IMG/VR virus record: IMGVR_UViG_3300046008_000790
Coordinates: 1 to 25,387 of that record
Length of the DNA stretch: 25,387 nt
Reading direction: 5' to 3' (one strand)
Source: a virus
Below, in pieces: positions 14,402 through 20,349 of this stretch. The notes below the pieces were generated by a model. That model saw only the letters and a program-made list of their open reading frames with translations, searched no databases and was not told the DNA's origin. Each line of letters starts with the position of its first letter. Positions within the stretch are counted from its first letter, which is position 1. The translations under genes and the position numbers were made by a program.

Positions 14402-15821
14402 GAACCATGCCCCCACGTTTAGCCGCCCATTCGTGACGTTGCCCTAAGATTCTGTCAGCCCAAGCGTGCGGGAAGTTGTAGCCGCGTGATTTTCCAAGCG
14501 TGATGAGTTCGTCTTTTGTTCTAGCCGATTTCAACTCATCTTTTTTGCGTTGCTTAATGGCTTGCATCATTTCTGGTGTAAGCTCAATCAAGTTTTCGTC
14601 CGCATTGATTTCGATTTCACGACCTTTGCGCTCAGTAACTTTGCCGCACTCTGGACAGGCATCAGGCGATAAAACACGCGAATACGCACAAAAACAACTG
14701 TCACATACTGTTACAGATGGTGCTTTTTCTTGTTCGCCTTTGCGTGACTTTTTCTTTTTGCCTTCGAGCGACCATTCACGTTCCTCATCCACTAAACCAT
14801 GCGAATGAGTTAGCCCAGCATGGTCGAGAATAATGCAATTTGTTTTCCCTTTCGCTGGACGCATTGCACGACCAACAGCTTGCAAATAAATCGTCACCGA
14901 TTGCGTAGGTCTTGCCAAAATACAGCATGACACTTCTGGAACGTCTAAGCCTTCAATGAATAATCCCATGTTTGAAAGCACATGAAATTTACCCTCGCGC
15001 CATTCTTGCAATGTTTTGTCACGCAATGCGGCATTCGTTGTGCCGTCTAAATGTTTTGCAGAAATGCCAGCGGCGTTAAATTCGTCAACTATGTGTTGAG
15101 AATGTGCAATGCTAGACGCAAAGCAAATGGTTTTACGTTCAAAGGCGTGTGTTTGCCAATGCTTAACAATGTCACCAGTAATTGACGCTTTATCCATTTC
15201 CTCAGAGATTTGAGTTGCGTCATAATCGCCTCGAACGGTTTTGAATTTGCCTAAATCGGGCGTGAATGGTGCAAAAACTCGCGGTTGAACTAAATGACCG
15301 TCATCAATCAAACGGCGCATTGATACGACCTGCACCATGTCAGTGTAGATTTCACCCAATCCACGACCATCTAAACGAGTTGGCGTGGCAGTTAATCCGA
15401 TGATGATGCTACCCGAATAATGCTCGATGATTTTTTGAAATGACGCACTGCACGCTAAATGGGTTTCGTCTATGATGACTAAATCCGCGTGAGGTTTGTG
15501 TCGATTAGACAGCGTTTGAATGGATGCAAGTTGGACAGGTAGTGAAGGCGCATAACCGTTATGTCCTGCCATAATGACACCATGCTCGATACCAAACCCG
15601 TGTAGTTTTTCGCTGGTTTGAGTGATGATTTCTTTTCGGTGAGCAACAAACAGGCATTTATTACCTTTATTTACTGCACGCTGAATCATTGACGATGCAA
15701 TGATGGTTTTACCTGCTCCAGTGCTTGCTTGGAGCAGAATTTGTTTGTGACCGTTACGAATCGACGAAACCAAACCGCCAATTGCGCCTAAATCACCTTG
15801 ATATTCTCTGAGTTGTAGCAT
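14394..15821 (-). CDS. SF2 DEAD/DEAH-box helicase
   Basis: 475 residues. Motif I is ASTGAGKT (32-39), motif II DETH (118-121), motif III TATPTR (144-149), motif V around GLFIEGLDVPEV (286-297) and motif VI QAVGRAMRP (314-322). A C-terminal four-cysteine zinc site follows (Cys373/376 and Cys389/392), then a basic helical tail. This is the standard phage SF2 helicase found early in replication operons beside VRR-NUC nucleases. It likely remodels forks or recombination intermediates. It is the second gene of the leftward early operon, after the Cro-like gene. A TAGGT site precedes ATG 15821. Confidence 0.93.
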   Translation of the reverse strand: MLQLREYQGDLGAIGGLVSSIRNGHKQILLQASTGAGKTIIASSMIQRAVNKGNKCLFVAHRKEIITQTSEKLHGFGIEHGVIMAGHNGYAPSLPVQLASIQTLSNRHKPHADLVIIDETHLACSASFQKIIEHYSGSIIIGLTATPTRLDGRGLGEIYTDMVQVVSMRRLIDDGHLVQPRVFAPFTPDLGKFKTVRGDYDATQISEEMDKASITGDIVKHWQTHAFERKTICFASSIAHSQHIVDEFNAAGISAKHLDGTTNAALRDKTLQEWREGKFHVLSNMGLFIEGLDVPEVSCCILARPTQSVTIYLQAVGRAMRPAKGKTNCIILDHAGLTHSHGLVDEEREWSLEGKKKKSRKGEQEKAPSVTVCDSCFCAYSRVLSPDACPECGKVTERKGREIEINADENLIELTPEMMQAIKQRKKDELKSARTKDELITLGKSRGYNFPHAWADRILGQRHEWAAKRGGMVHG

Positions 15822-15865
15822 ATTATTTACCTAACTAATCAGTTGTTTGAAAAAACAGCGCAATG

Positions 15866-15890
15866 AACCAGCCTGACCGCTGGTTTTTTT
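15866..15890 (+). terminator. Intrinsic terminator, plus orientation
   Basis: AACCAGC (15866-15872) pairs with GCTGGTT (15879-15885) around a 6-base loop, followed by a run of seven T (15884-15890) on the plus strand. It faces against the leftward operon, in the 99-base gap between the Cro-like gene and the helicase. It could stop antisense transcripts. On the minus strand the hairpin lacks an adjacent T tract. Confidence 0.65.
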
Positions 15891-15920
15891 GTGCCTAAAA
15901 TTTGTGTAAGTCCTTTCACG

Positions 15921-16124
15921 TTACACTCCGAAAATGTCTGGGCGAATCTCAGCCCGTGTTAATGCGCCGTTTGTGGCTTTTTCTATTTTTGCAATAACAT
16001 GAACGCCAGCCTTTCTATGTCCTGTTGCAAGCTGTGACAAAAAGCCAAGTGTTACTTTCATTTTTTCTGAAAGTTCCTTCTTTTGTCCTGCTGATAAATC
16101 ATCGTAATAACTTTTAAAGCTCAT
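15921..16124 (-). CDS. Cro-like regulator, YdaS-type HTH
   Basis: 67 residues. MSFKSYYDDLSAGQKKELSE is followed by a helix-turn-helix (MKVTLGFLSQLATGHRKAGV) and AKIEKATNGALTRAEIRPDIF, the signature end of YdaS/Cro-like proteins. It is divergent from the CI-like gene, and its promoter is covered by the same operators, so it probably acts as Cro: it would repress the repressor promoter and permit lytic growth. An AAGGGG ribosome site precedes ATG 16124. The operator DNA likely recognised by both proteins is TTAAGCAAATGCTATA-like. Confidence 0.88.
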   Translation of the reverse strand: MSFKSYYDDLSAGQKKELSEKMKVTLGFLSQLATGHRKAGVHVIAKIEKATNGALTRAEIRPDIFGV

Positions 16125-16154
16125 TTTTTAACCCCTTTTTTATTTGCTGACCAT

Positions 16155-16183
16155 AATATAGCAAACGCTTAACTTTTAAGCAA
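16155..16183 (-). promoter_or_regulatory. Leftward early promoter (PL-like)
   Basis: On the minus strand TTGCTT (16183-16178), 17 bases and TATATT (16160-16155) form a promoter for the Cro-like gene and the leftward operon. The two boxes fall inside operator-like palindromes at 16176-16191 and 16157-16172, so repressor binding would exclude polymerase. Confidence 0.68.
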
Positions 16184-16233
16184 CAGCTATCGCGTGTATA
16201 TTTGTATAGCAAATGCTATAGAATAATGCTATA
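16157..16233. promoter_or_regulatory. Immunity operator cluster 1
   Basis: Three related palindromes of 7-2-7 form are seen: TATAGCAAACGCTTAA (16157-16172), TTAAGCAACAGCTATC (16176-16191) and the perfect TATAGCAAATGCTATA (16205-16220). A half site TGCTATA follows at 16227-16233, and a further GCTAT lies at the repressor start codon. The spacing covers both the leftward promoter and the region where a repressor promoter must lie. The same motif recurs at the rightward promoter. Confidence 0.75.
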
Positions 16234-16259
16234 AGAAACTAAAAACGGAGCGTTATGCT

Positions 16260-16676
16260 ATGAAAACAATTACTGAAATCAGATTAGAAAATTTCAAAAA
16301 AATAGCCGCTACTTATAAAACACAAAGAGAATTTTCTGACGTTCTTGGAGAATCAACTGGATATATCAACCAGTTGCTACATGGAAAACGTGGTATTGGC
16401 GAGAAAGTTGCGCGTAAATTTGAAGAAAAATTAAGAATGTCGCATCTTTCGCTTGATGTTGATAGCATTCAAACATCGTTAAACGATAGCGAATTAAAAA
16501 GCCCTGTTGAGGCGATTGAAGTTACACCAGAGGAGTTGGGATATATCAATTTATTGCGGGATTTAGCATCCAATCAAAGGAAGGTAATCATTGATGCCGC
16601 AAAGGAATTAAAAAGAAGCAATCAAAAGGTGTTCTTGGAATTAAGCAATAGATATAACAGCCATGCTCACGCATAA
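16260..16676 (+). CDS. CI-like repressor, HTH without protease domain
   Basis: 138 residues. An N-terminal XRE-type HTH is visible at about 15-60 (FKKIAATYKTQREFSDVLGE, then STGYINQLLHGKRGIGEKVARKFEEKL). The C-terminal half is helical (EELGYINLLRDLASNQRKVI) and probably mediates dimerisation. No LexA/S24 Ser-Lys protease domain is present, so RecA-driven self-cleavage is not expected. Induction would need an antirepressor, and a Rha-type candidate lies at the end of the rightward operon. The gene is divergent from the Cro-like gene and precedes the secreted-protein gene, with which it likely forms the lysogenic transcript. The ribosome site is GGAG, 8 bases before ATG 16260. Confidence 0.85.
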   Translation: MKTITEIRLENFKKIAATYKTQREFSDVLGESTGYINQLLHGKRGIGEKVARKFEEKLRMSHLSLDVDSIQTSLNDSELKSPVEAIEVTPEELGYINLLRDLASNQRKVIIDAAKELKRSNQKVFLELSNRYNSHAHA

Positions 16677-16689
16677 GGGAGGAAACAAA

Positions 16690-17064
16690 ATGAAAAAGCT
16701 AATCTTTGCTGTAATGATTCTGTTTTTCTGTATTTCTGCAAATGCGGCTTGCAATACAAAATCGCTGAAAGGTGAATATGGATTTGGCGTAATGAGTGGC
16801 GGCTCACAATCAACCTGTGCCGCAGTAGGTATGGTGCTATTTAAAAATGGCGTTGCCGTTGCAACCGCAATGCAAGGATGCGGAGGAAATGCGGGTTTTA
16901 CTAGCTTGAAAGGAGTATACACACTTGGTCAGTATTGCGTTGGCGAAATAGATTTTGACGACGGGTCAACTGCTCACTTCGTTTTAGACAAATCACTAAA
17001 GATTGGTCAGTTCTTTATGTCACAAAATAACGTAATCACTTACGGTTCGATATTTAGACAATAA
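16690..17064 (+). CDS. Secreted protein, lysogenic-conversion candidate
   Basis: 124 residues with a clear Sec signal peptide: MKKLIFAVMILFFCISANA, with AxA cleavage before ACN at about residue 20. The mature part (roughly 104 residues) has Cys at several positions (including CNTK, STCAA, QGCGG and QYCVG), suggesting periplasmic disulphides, and two related-looking halves around 'SLKGEYGFG' and 'SLKGVYTLG'. A strong GGGAGG site precedes ATG 16690; the upstream in-frame ATG 16663 overlaps the repressor end and is unlikely. It follows cI by 13 bases and is closed by a terminator, so it would be expressed in lysogens, like rex genes or morons. The function is unknown. Confidence 0.82.
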   Translation: MKKLIFAVMILFFCISANAACNTKSLKGEYGFGVMSGGSQSTCAAVGMVLFKNGVAVATAMQGCGGNAGFTSLKGVYTLGQYCVGEIDFDDGSTAHFVLDKSLKIGQFFMSQNNVITYGSIFRQ

Positions 17065-17084
17065 AAGCCACAAATCAACACAAC

Positions 17085-17108
17085 AACCCGCGCAACTGCG
17101 GGTTTTTT
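17085..17108 (+). terminator. Terminator of repressor operon
   Basis: AACCCGC (17085-17091) pairs with GCGGGTT (17098-17104), with a 6-base loop and T run to 17108. It closes the cI and secreted-protein transcript just before the rightward promoter region. Confidence 0.88.
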
Positions 17109-17150
17109 ATTGTCTGAAATTTTGGGCAGGGAATTTTTTTGCTTAAAAAA

Positions 17151-17193
17151 TTAAGCAAATGCTGTTGACAGGTATTTAAGCAAATGCTATATT
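17151..17193 (+). promoter_or_regulatory. Rightward early promoter with operator cluster 2
   Basis: TTGACA (17165-17170), exactly 17 bases, then TATATT (17188-17193) gives a near-consensus sigma-70 promoter. Two operator copies overlap it: TTAAGCAAATGCTGTT (17151-17166, touching -35) and TTAAGCAAATGCTATA (17176-17191, over spacer and -10), 25 bases apart. A 9-bp inverted repeat TTTGCTTAA/TTAAGCAAA (17138-17159) extends the first. This should be a strong promoter that is tightly repressed in lysogens, driving the recombination and antirepressor operon. Confidence 0.85.
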
Positions 17194-17253
17194 TTAACCA
17201 TCGAAACAACAACGGGTTTCGGTGCATCACAAAGCTCTTTAACAATCGAATCA

Positions 17254-17435
17254 CTCAAAAGCGGAACAAGGCATAACTAGCCAAACGTGACTTTTGAGAG
17301 CTTACAAGTTGTAAGCGGTGTAGCCAATCAAAAGATGCTGGTGTCGGCATTAGAAGTAGACACAAAACGAATGGAGATTCGTATGTATTTGGATGTTTAG
17401 GAAGATTGGCTACAACCGCTTGGAATTTTCAAGCG
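17254..17435 (+). ncRNA. Highly structured leader RNA of rightward operon
   Basis: The roughly 290-base gap between the rightward promoter and the first gene contains many perfect stems. CTCAAAAG (17254-17261) pairs with CTTTTGAG (17291-17298). GCTTACA/TGTAAGC forms a hairpin at 17300-17316. TGTAGCCAATC (17319-17329) pairs with GATTGGCTACA (17404-17414), extendable by AAGCGG/CCGCTT past one bulged A. Inside that stem are GTGTC/GACAC (17341-17363) and ACGAAT-GGAG-ATTCGT (17367-17382). CGCTTG/CAAGCG closes 17417-17435. The extension of the long stem competes with both flanking hairpins, so alternative folds exist. An amber-interrupted frame (GTG 17287, TAG 17398, stop at 17457) also crosses the region. 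An antitermination (put-like) or switch role is inference. Confidence 0.6.
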
Positions 17436-17440
17436 AACAC

Positions 17441-17464
17441 AAAAAAGCCCGCTGTGAACGGGCT
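17441..17464 (-). terminator. Hairpin with minus-strand T tract
   Basis: AGCCCG/CGGGCT (17446-17451 with 17459-17464), 7-base loop. On the minus strand it is followed by six T, making a good terminator in that direction. On the plus strand the following bases are AATTAT, so termination of the rightward transcript here would be weak. Confidence 0.6.
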
Positions 17465-17493
17465 AATTATAAAAAACAAAAACGAGGTGAATT

Positions 17494-17661
17494 ATGCCAC
17501 AACAACTAATAGATGCAATCGTGTTTTGTTCTAACGCGATGCACGGTTACAACACGCCAAAATCAAAACAAGCAACACTAAAACGCATTGCACCACAGCT
17601 AGGTATGACAACAGGTTTGCACTTAGCGGCGATTCAAAAAATTAAAAAAGGGAGTAACTAA
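17494..17661 (+). CDS. Small early protein, unknown
   Basis: 55 residues starting MPQQLIDAIVFCSNAMHGYN and ending in a basic helix (LAAIQKIKKGSN). A strong GAGGTG ribosome site lies 5 bases before ATG 17494, which is the main support for the gene. It is the first gene after the structured leader and abuts the acidic protein gene (1 base gap). Slightly basic, no membrane segment. As first product of a strong early promoter, a host-takeover or regulatory role is plausible; I do not recognise a family. Confidence 0.7.
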   Translation: MPQQLIDAIVFCSNAMHGYNTPKSKQATLKRIAPQLGMTTGLHLAAIQKIKKGSN

Positions 17662-17662
17662 C

Positions 17663-17929
17663 ATGGCTTATCTTTACGAATACTCACAAGGTTACGTCGA
17701 TGCCTACAATGACCGTTTTGGCGATGTAGACAGCGAAAACACAATCGTTTTGGAAATGTGCATCGTCGCCGCAGAAGAAGAACTCCTCGAAAACCTACCC
17801 GAGGAAATCAACTTCCAAACTATCAAAGACGGTTTCCAAAAATTCTACGAACAATTTGTAGATGCTTTCACCAGTGAATACTACTGGGACTTCTACGATG
17901 ATTGGGCGAAACACGAAGCCGCTTACTAA
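17663..17929 (+). CDS. Very acidic early protein, possible DNA mimic
   Basis: 88 residues with 21 Asp/Glu and only 4 Lys/Arg, rich in Tyr, Phe and Trp, predicted helical (IVLEMCIVAAEEELLENLPE; SEYYWDFYDDWAKHEAAY). No cysteine motif or membrane segment. The ribosome site is GGGAG, 8 bases before ATG. Small, strongly acidic proteins made first from an early phage promoter include anti-restriction DNA mimics such as T7 Ocr; similarity here is only in composition and position. It is followed by an intrinsic terminator, which would allow its expression before the rest of the operon. Confidence 0.75.
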   Translation: MAYLYEYSQGYVDAYNDRFGDVDSENTIVLEMCIVAAEEELLENLPEEINFQTIKDGFQKFYEQFVDAFTSEYYWDFYDDWAKHEAAY

Positions 17930-17963
17930 ATAAACCTCATTGGCACTCCTAGCCAAACCACTC

Positions 17964-17990
17964 GCCCCGAACACACGGGGCATCTTTTTT
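17964..17990 (+). terminator. Intrinsic terminator inside the rightward operon
   Basis: GCCCCG (17964-17969) pairs with CGGGGC (17976-17981) with a 6-base loop, then ATC and six T (17985-17990). It separates the first two early genes from the recombination genes, so full operon expression needs readthrough or antitermination. Confidence 0.82.
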
Positions 17991-18002
17991 AGGTGAAAGA
18001 TT

Positions 18003-18164
18003 ATGACGATATTAAATTTTTACTCGCTACTTATTGCGAGCATTGTTGTCGGGGTAGTAGCAATTTTCGCAGGATTCAAAAGCGAATCAAAACAAGAAGA
18101 GCGCGACGAAAAACGTGTTGAGCTCCTTGGAAAACTCTTTTTTGCAATGAAGGCGAACCCATGA
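18003..18164 (+). CDS. Small single-pass membrane protein
   Basis: 53 residues starting MTILNFYSLLIASIVVGVVA. One membrane helix is predicted at about 5-25, followed by a charged cytoplasmic tail (KSESKQEERDEKRVELLGKL) likely helical. AGGTG ribosome site 7-8 bases upstream; the stop overlaps the next ATG as ATGA. No recognised family. Its place just past an early terminator, paired with a coiled-coil protein gene, suggests the two products may work together at the membrane. Confidence 0.7.
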   Translation: MTILNFYSLLIASIVVGVVAIFAGFKSESKQEERDEKRVELLGKLFFAMKANP

Positions 18165-18322
18165 ACGCACTACGAAACCCATTAACTAAAAAGCAACGCG
18201 AACAATTAGAGCTAGAACGCGAAATTATCAACGCTGAAATCGAAGTTTGCATTGCGAAGAAAAATTTACTGGTCGCCAAGTTAATCGAGTTGACCGAATT
18301 ACTGGATGTTCCAAGCGTGTGA
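18161..18322 (+). CDS. Small coiled-coil protein
   Basis: 53 residues (MNALRNPLTKKQREQLELER and onward), nearly all helical with heptad-like spacing of Leu/Ile (LELEREIINAEIEVCIAKKN, LLVAKLIELTELL). It begins inside the stop of the membrane-protein gene (ATGA), implying coupled translation. No DNA-binding motif is obvious. Function unknown; oligomerisation or partner binding is likely. Confidence 0.68.
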   Translation: MNALRNPLTKKQREQLELEREIINAEIEVCIAKKNLLVAKLIELTELLDVPSV

Positions 18323-18349
18323 GTGGGACGCATTGAAAAACCGCACGCA

Positions 18350-18425
18350 GCACGGGCAGGATTAGCGGCTACTCTCCTTTGCTTCTGTCAGAAGGTCTAC
18401 CGCGGACTGTGACCGTGCAACTTTT
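18350..18425 (+). ncRNA. Compact nested hairpin RNA before annealing-protein gene
   Basis: The 126-base gap 18323-18448 has no gene. GCACGG (18350-18355) pairs with CCGTGC (18413-18418), enclosing GCGG/CCGC (18365-18368 with 18400-18403) and a terminal CTTCT-GTC-AGAAG hairpin (18382-18394). AAC and five T follow the outer stem. It could be a leader element for the annealing protein, an sRNA ending in a weak terminator, or chance. The stems are short, so confidence is modest. Confidence 0.4.
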
Positions 18426-18448
18426 TAACCATTTTTAGAGTAAAGACA

Positions 18449-19117
18449 ATGACACTTCCTACAATCGCTGATTTATACAGCGAAAACATCAAGCAAACGC
18501 AAGAGCTTGAAAAGTTCCAAATGCTAATGAATTGCCAGCCTGACCCGTCTTGGGTAAAGGTTCATCCTTATATTTCGGGATATAAATATCTCCCCATAGA
18601 CCGCGTGGAATACTTGCTAAAAATGATTTTCAAGCAGTTCCGAATTGAAATCACAGGGCAAGGCGAATCGTTCAATTCTGTATACGTCACGATAAGATTG
18701 CACTATTTCCACCCGATTACCCAAACATGGGAATTTCACGACGGAATTGGAGCGTCGCAAATTCAAACCAAAAAAGGCGCAAGTGCAACAGACTTTAGCG
18801 CAATCAATAACGGCGCACTTTCAATGGCATATCCACTTGCCAAAACGGTTGCTGTAAAAGATGCCGCAGACCATTTAGGGACACTTTTTGGAAGTGATTT
18901 AAACCGCCGCGACACAATCAACTATTTCGGCGAAACATCAATTTTAGCGACCATCAAAAAAGAAGTTACACCCCAAAACGCAAAGTTATGGGAGAACGCA
19001 AAACTGGCATACAAGCGCGACGGCAACTTAAACAAAGTGCTTGAAAAATGCGATATGTCAGCAGAAAACGCAGAGCGATTAAAACTAGAATGCCAAGTCG
19101 AGGACGTTGCGCCATGA
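18449..19117 (+). CDS. Single-strand annealing protein, Rad52/Sak-like
   Basis: 222 residues. The core YKYLPIDRVEYLLKMIFKQF, then NSVYVTIRLHYFHPITQTWEFHDGIGASQIQT and NGALSMAYPLAKTVAVKDAADHLGTLFGSDLNR, follows the Rad52-like phage annealing-protein pattern: a beta sheet, then a helix with conserved basic and Gly residues and the final DHLG-x-LFG-x-DLNR. It would coat and anneal resected single strands. The YqaJ exonuclease gene follows with ATGA overlap, giving the usual exonuclease-annealase pair. A weak AGAG ribosome site precedes ATG 18449. Exact SSAP subfamily not certain. Confidence 0.8.
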   Translation: MTLPTIADLYSENIKQTQELEKFQMLMNCQPDPSWVKVHPYISGYKYLPIDRVEYLLKMIFKQFRIEITGQGESFNSVYVTIRLHYFHPITQTWEFHDGIGASQIQTKKGASATDFSAINNGALSMAYPLAKTVAVKDAADHLGTLFGSDLNRRDTINYFGETSILATIKKEVTPQNAKLWENAKLAYKRDGNLNKVLEKCDMSAENAERLKLECQVEDVAP

Positions 19118-19734
19118 AATTTCATAACGTAGAACAAAACTCGCCCGAATGGTTTGATTTGCGACTAGGTAAATGCACCGCGTCAAACTTCCAAACGATT
19201 ATGGCAAATGAGGGTAAATCATTCGGCGAACCCGCTAAGAAATACGCAATCCAACTGGCACTTGAACAAATCACGGGCAAAAAATCAGGCGTAAGTTTTA
19301 GCAATGCACACACAGAGCGTGGACACGAACAAGAGCCAATTGCGCGAGAACTCTATGAATCTACTTATTTTTGTGATGTCAGCAATGGCGGTTTTTTCGA
19401 TTGTGGCTTGTATGGTGATTCACCTGATGGTCTTGTTGGTGATGACGGCATTATCGAAATTAAAAGCGTTATTGCGACAACCCACTTTGAAACGCTAAGA
19501 CGTGGCGATTTTGACCCGTCTTACAAATGGCAGTTAATTGGTCATCTTGATTGCACGGGTCGTGAATGGGTGGATTTTGTGAGTTATTGCGCGGATTTCC
19601 CCGAGGAAAAACAACTGATTGTCCACCGTTTGCACCGTGACGATTACAGCGACGAAATAGAACGGTTGCGCGAAAGACGTAACGTATTTTTAGAATTGGT
19701 TAAGCAAACGAAAGAGGTGATTTATGCAACATAA
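19114..19734 (+). CDS. YqaJ-type phage recombination exonuclease
   Basis: 206 residues from ATG 19114 (MKFHNVEQNSPEWFDLRLGK). The opening 'Q-x-S-x-EW-x-x-x-R-x-GK-x-TAS' is diagnostic of YqaJ/lambda-exonuclease family. Catalytic residues: Glu74 in GHEQEPIA, Asp105 in GDSPDGLV, and Glu115-x-Lys117 in IIEIKSV. Gln in KWQLIGHLDCTG belongs to the conserved helix after the active site. It resects dsDNA ends 5'-3' to give strands for the adjacent annealing protein. An upstream in-frame ATG at 19048 lies inside the preceding gene and is rejected in favour of the ATGA junction. Confidence 0.93.
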   Translation: MKFHNVEQNSPEWFDLRLGKCTASNFQTIMANEGKSFGEPAKKYAIQLALEQITGKKSGVSFSNAHTERGHEQEPIARELYESTYFCDVSNGGFFDCGLYGDSPDGLVGDDGIIEIKSVIATTHFETLRRGDFDPSYKWQLIGHLDCTGREWVDFVSYCADFPEEKQLIVHRLHRDDYSDEIERLRERRNVFLELVKQTKEVIYAT

Positions 19735-19810
19735 AACAAAGAAAGCGTATCGGAAATTAGCGTTGAAGTTGAAAAAACAACATTGGCGCAATATCAAACA
19801 ACTGTACTGA
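19724..19810 (+). CDS. 28-residue basic microprotein
   Basis: MQHKTKKAYRKLALKLKKQH followed by 8 more residues; 12 of 28 residues are Lys, Arg or His and there is no acidic residue. AGAGGTG sits 5 bases before ATG 19724, a stronger ribosome site than many neighbours have, and the start overlaps the exonuclease end. It may bind nucleic acid or be a coupling peptide. Evidence is only the ribosome site and the intact frame. Confidence 0.5.
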   Translation: MQHKTKKAYRKLALKLKKQHWRNIKQLY

Positions 19811-19817
19811 GGTTTTT

Positions 19818-20078
19818 ATGGCAATCAACCCAACGCTTAACTCGATGGTCAACAAACAGATTCGCCACTCACAAGCAATAAGTCACTACCAACGCGCTCA
19901 ACGCACGATGTTTGCACAAATCAAGCGCGTAGGTTTTGAGGATTTATCACCGCAAAGCGTCAGTGAATGGTTGTGCTGTATTGAAAGCACAATCAAAACG
20001 CTTAATGAAATGGCAATTGAAATTGATAAACGTTATGAACAAACAACAAGCCAACCATGTACTAATGAAATCGCTTGA
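19818..20078 (+). CDS. Unknown small helical protein
   Basis: 86 residues (MAINPTLNSMVNKQIRHSQA and onward), mostly helical, with two helices (QAISHYQRAQRTMFAQIKRV; VSEWLCCIESTIKTLNEMAI). A GAGG site precedes ATG 19818. It is basic in the first half and acidic in the second. It lies among small genes between recombination and regulation functions. No family recognised. Confidence 0.62.
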   Translation: MAINPTLNSMVNKQIRHSQAISHYQRAQRTMFAQIKRVGFEDLSPQSVSEWLCCIESTIKTLNEMAIEIDKRYEQTTSQPCTNEIA

Positions 20079-20349
20079 GTTGTCGAGGTTGGTGTTTGTC
20101 ATGTCACATGATGACAAGATGAAAACCGCCGACATTATCCGTGAAGCAGACATTTCCCGTTTGCTTCACGGCTCGACAATTCAGCGTGAACTTAAACACC
20201 GAGCGCGTGAAAACCATAAGGGAAAAATAAAGCGATTTCTGTCTGCTTTAGCAAAAAATCCCTATGCGTCAAACGGCGTTGATATTTTATTTGAACGATG
20301 GAATCAAAAAATTGAAGTGTCCAATTTGCAAACAGAATCGAACCCATAA
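20065..20349 (+). CDS. Unknown small basic protein
   Basis: 94 residues if begun at ATG 20065 (MKSLELSRLVFVMSHDDKMK); the frame is open upstream to 19936 and ATG 20035 is an alternative. No start has a clear ribosome site, and either overlaps the preceding gene, suggesting coupling. The body is helical and basic (STIQRELKHRARENHKGKIK) with AKNPYASNGVDILFERWNQK at the end. It could be a nucleic-acid-binding accessory factor. Family unknown, start uncertain. Confidence 0.55.
   Translation: MKSLELSRLVFVMSHDDKMKTADIIREADISRLLHGSTIQRELKHRARENHKGKIKRFLSALAKNPYASNGVDILFERWNQKIEVSNLQTESNP

Noticed and set aside
15866-15890. Terminator for the leftward Cro-like transcript
   Set aside because: The T run follows the stem on the plus strand only; on the minus strand the next T run is more than ten bases away.
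16641-16922. 93-residue minus-strand open frame
   Set aside because: It is antisense to the secreted-protein gene, which has a signal peptide, strong ribosome site and terminator.
17446-17464. Terminator for the rightward leader transcript
   Set aside because: In plus orientation the hairpin is followed by AATTAT rather than a T run, so it is assigned to the minus strand only.
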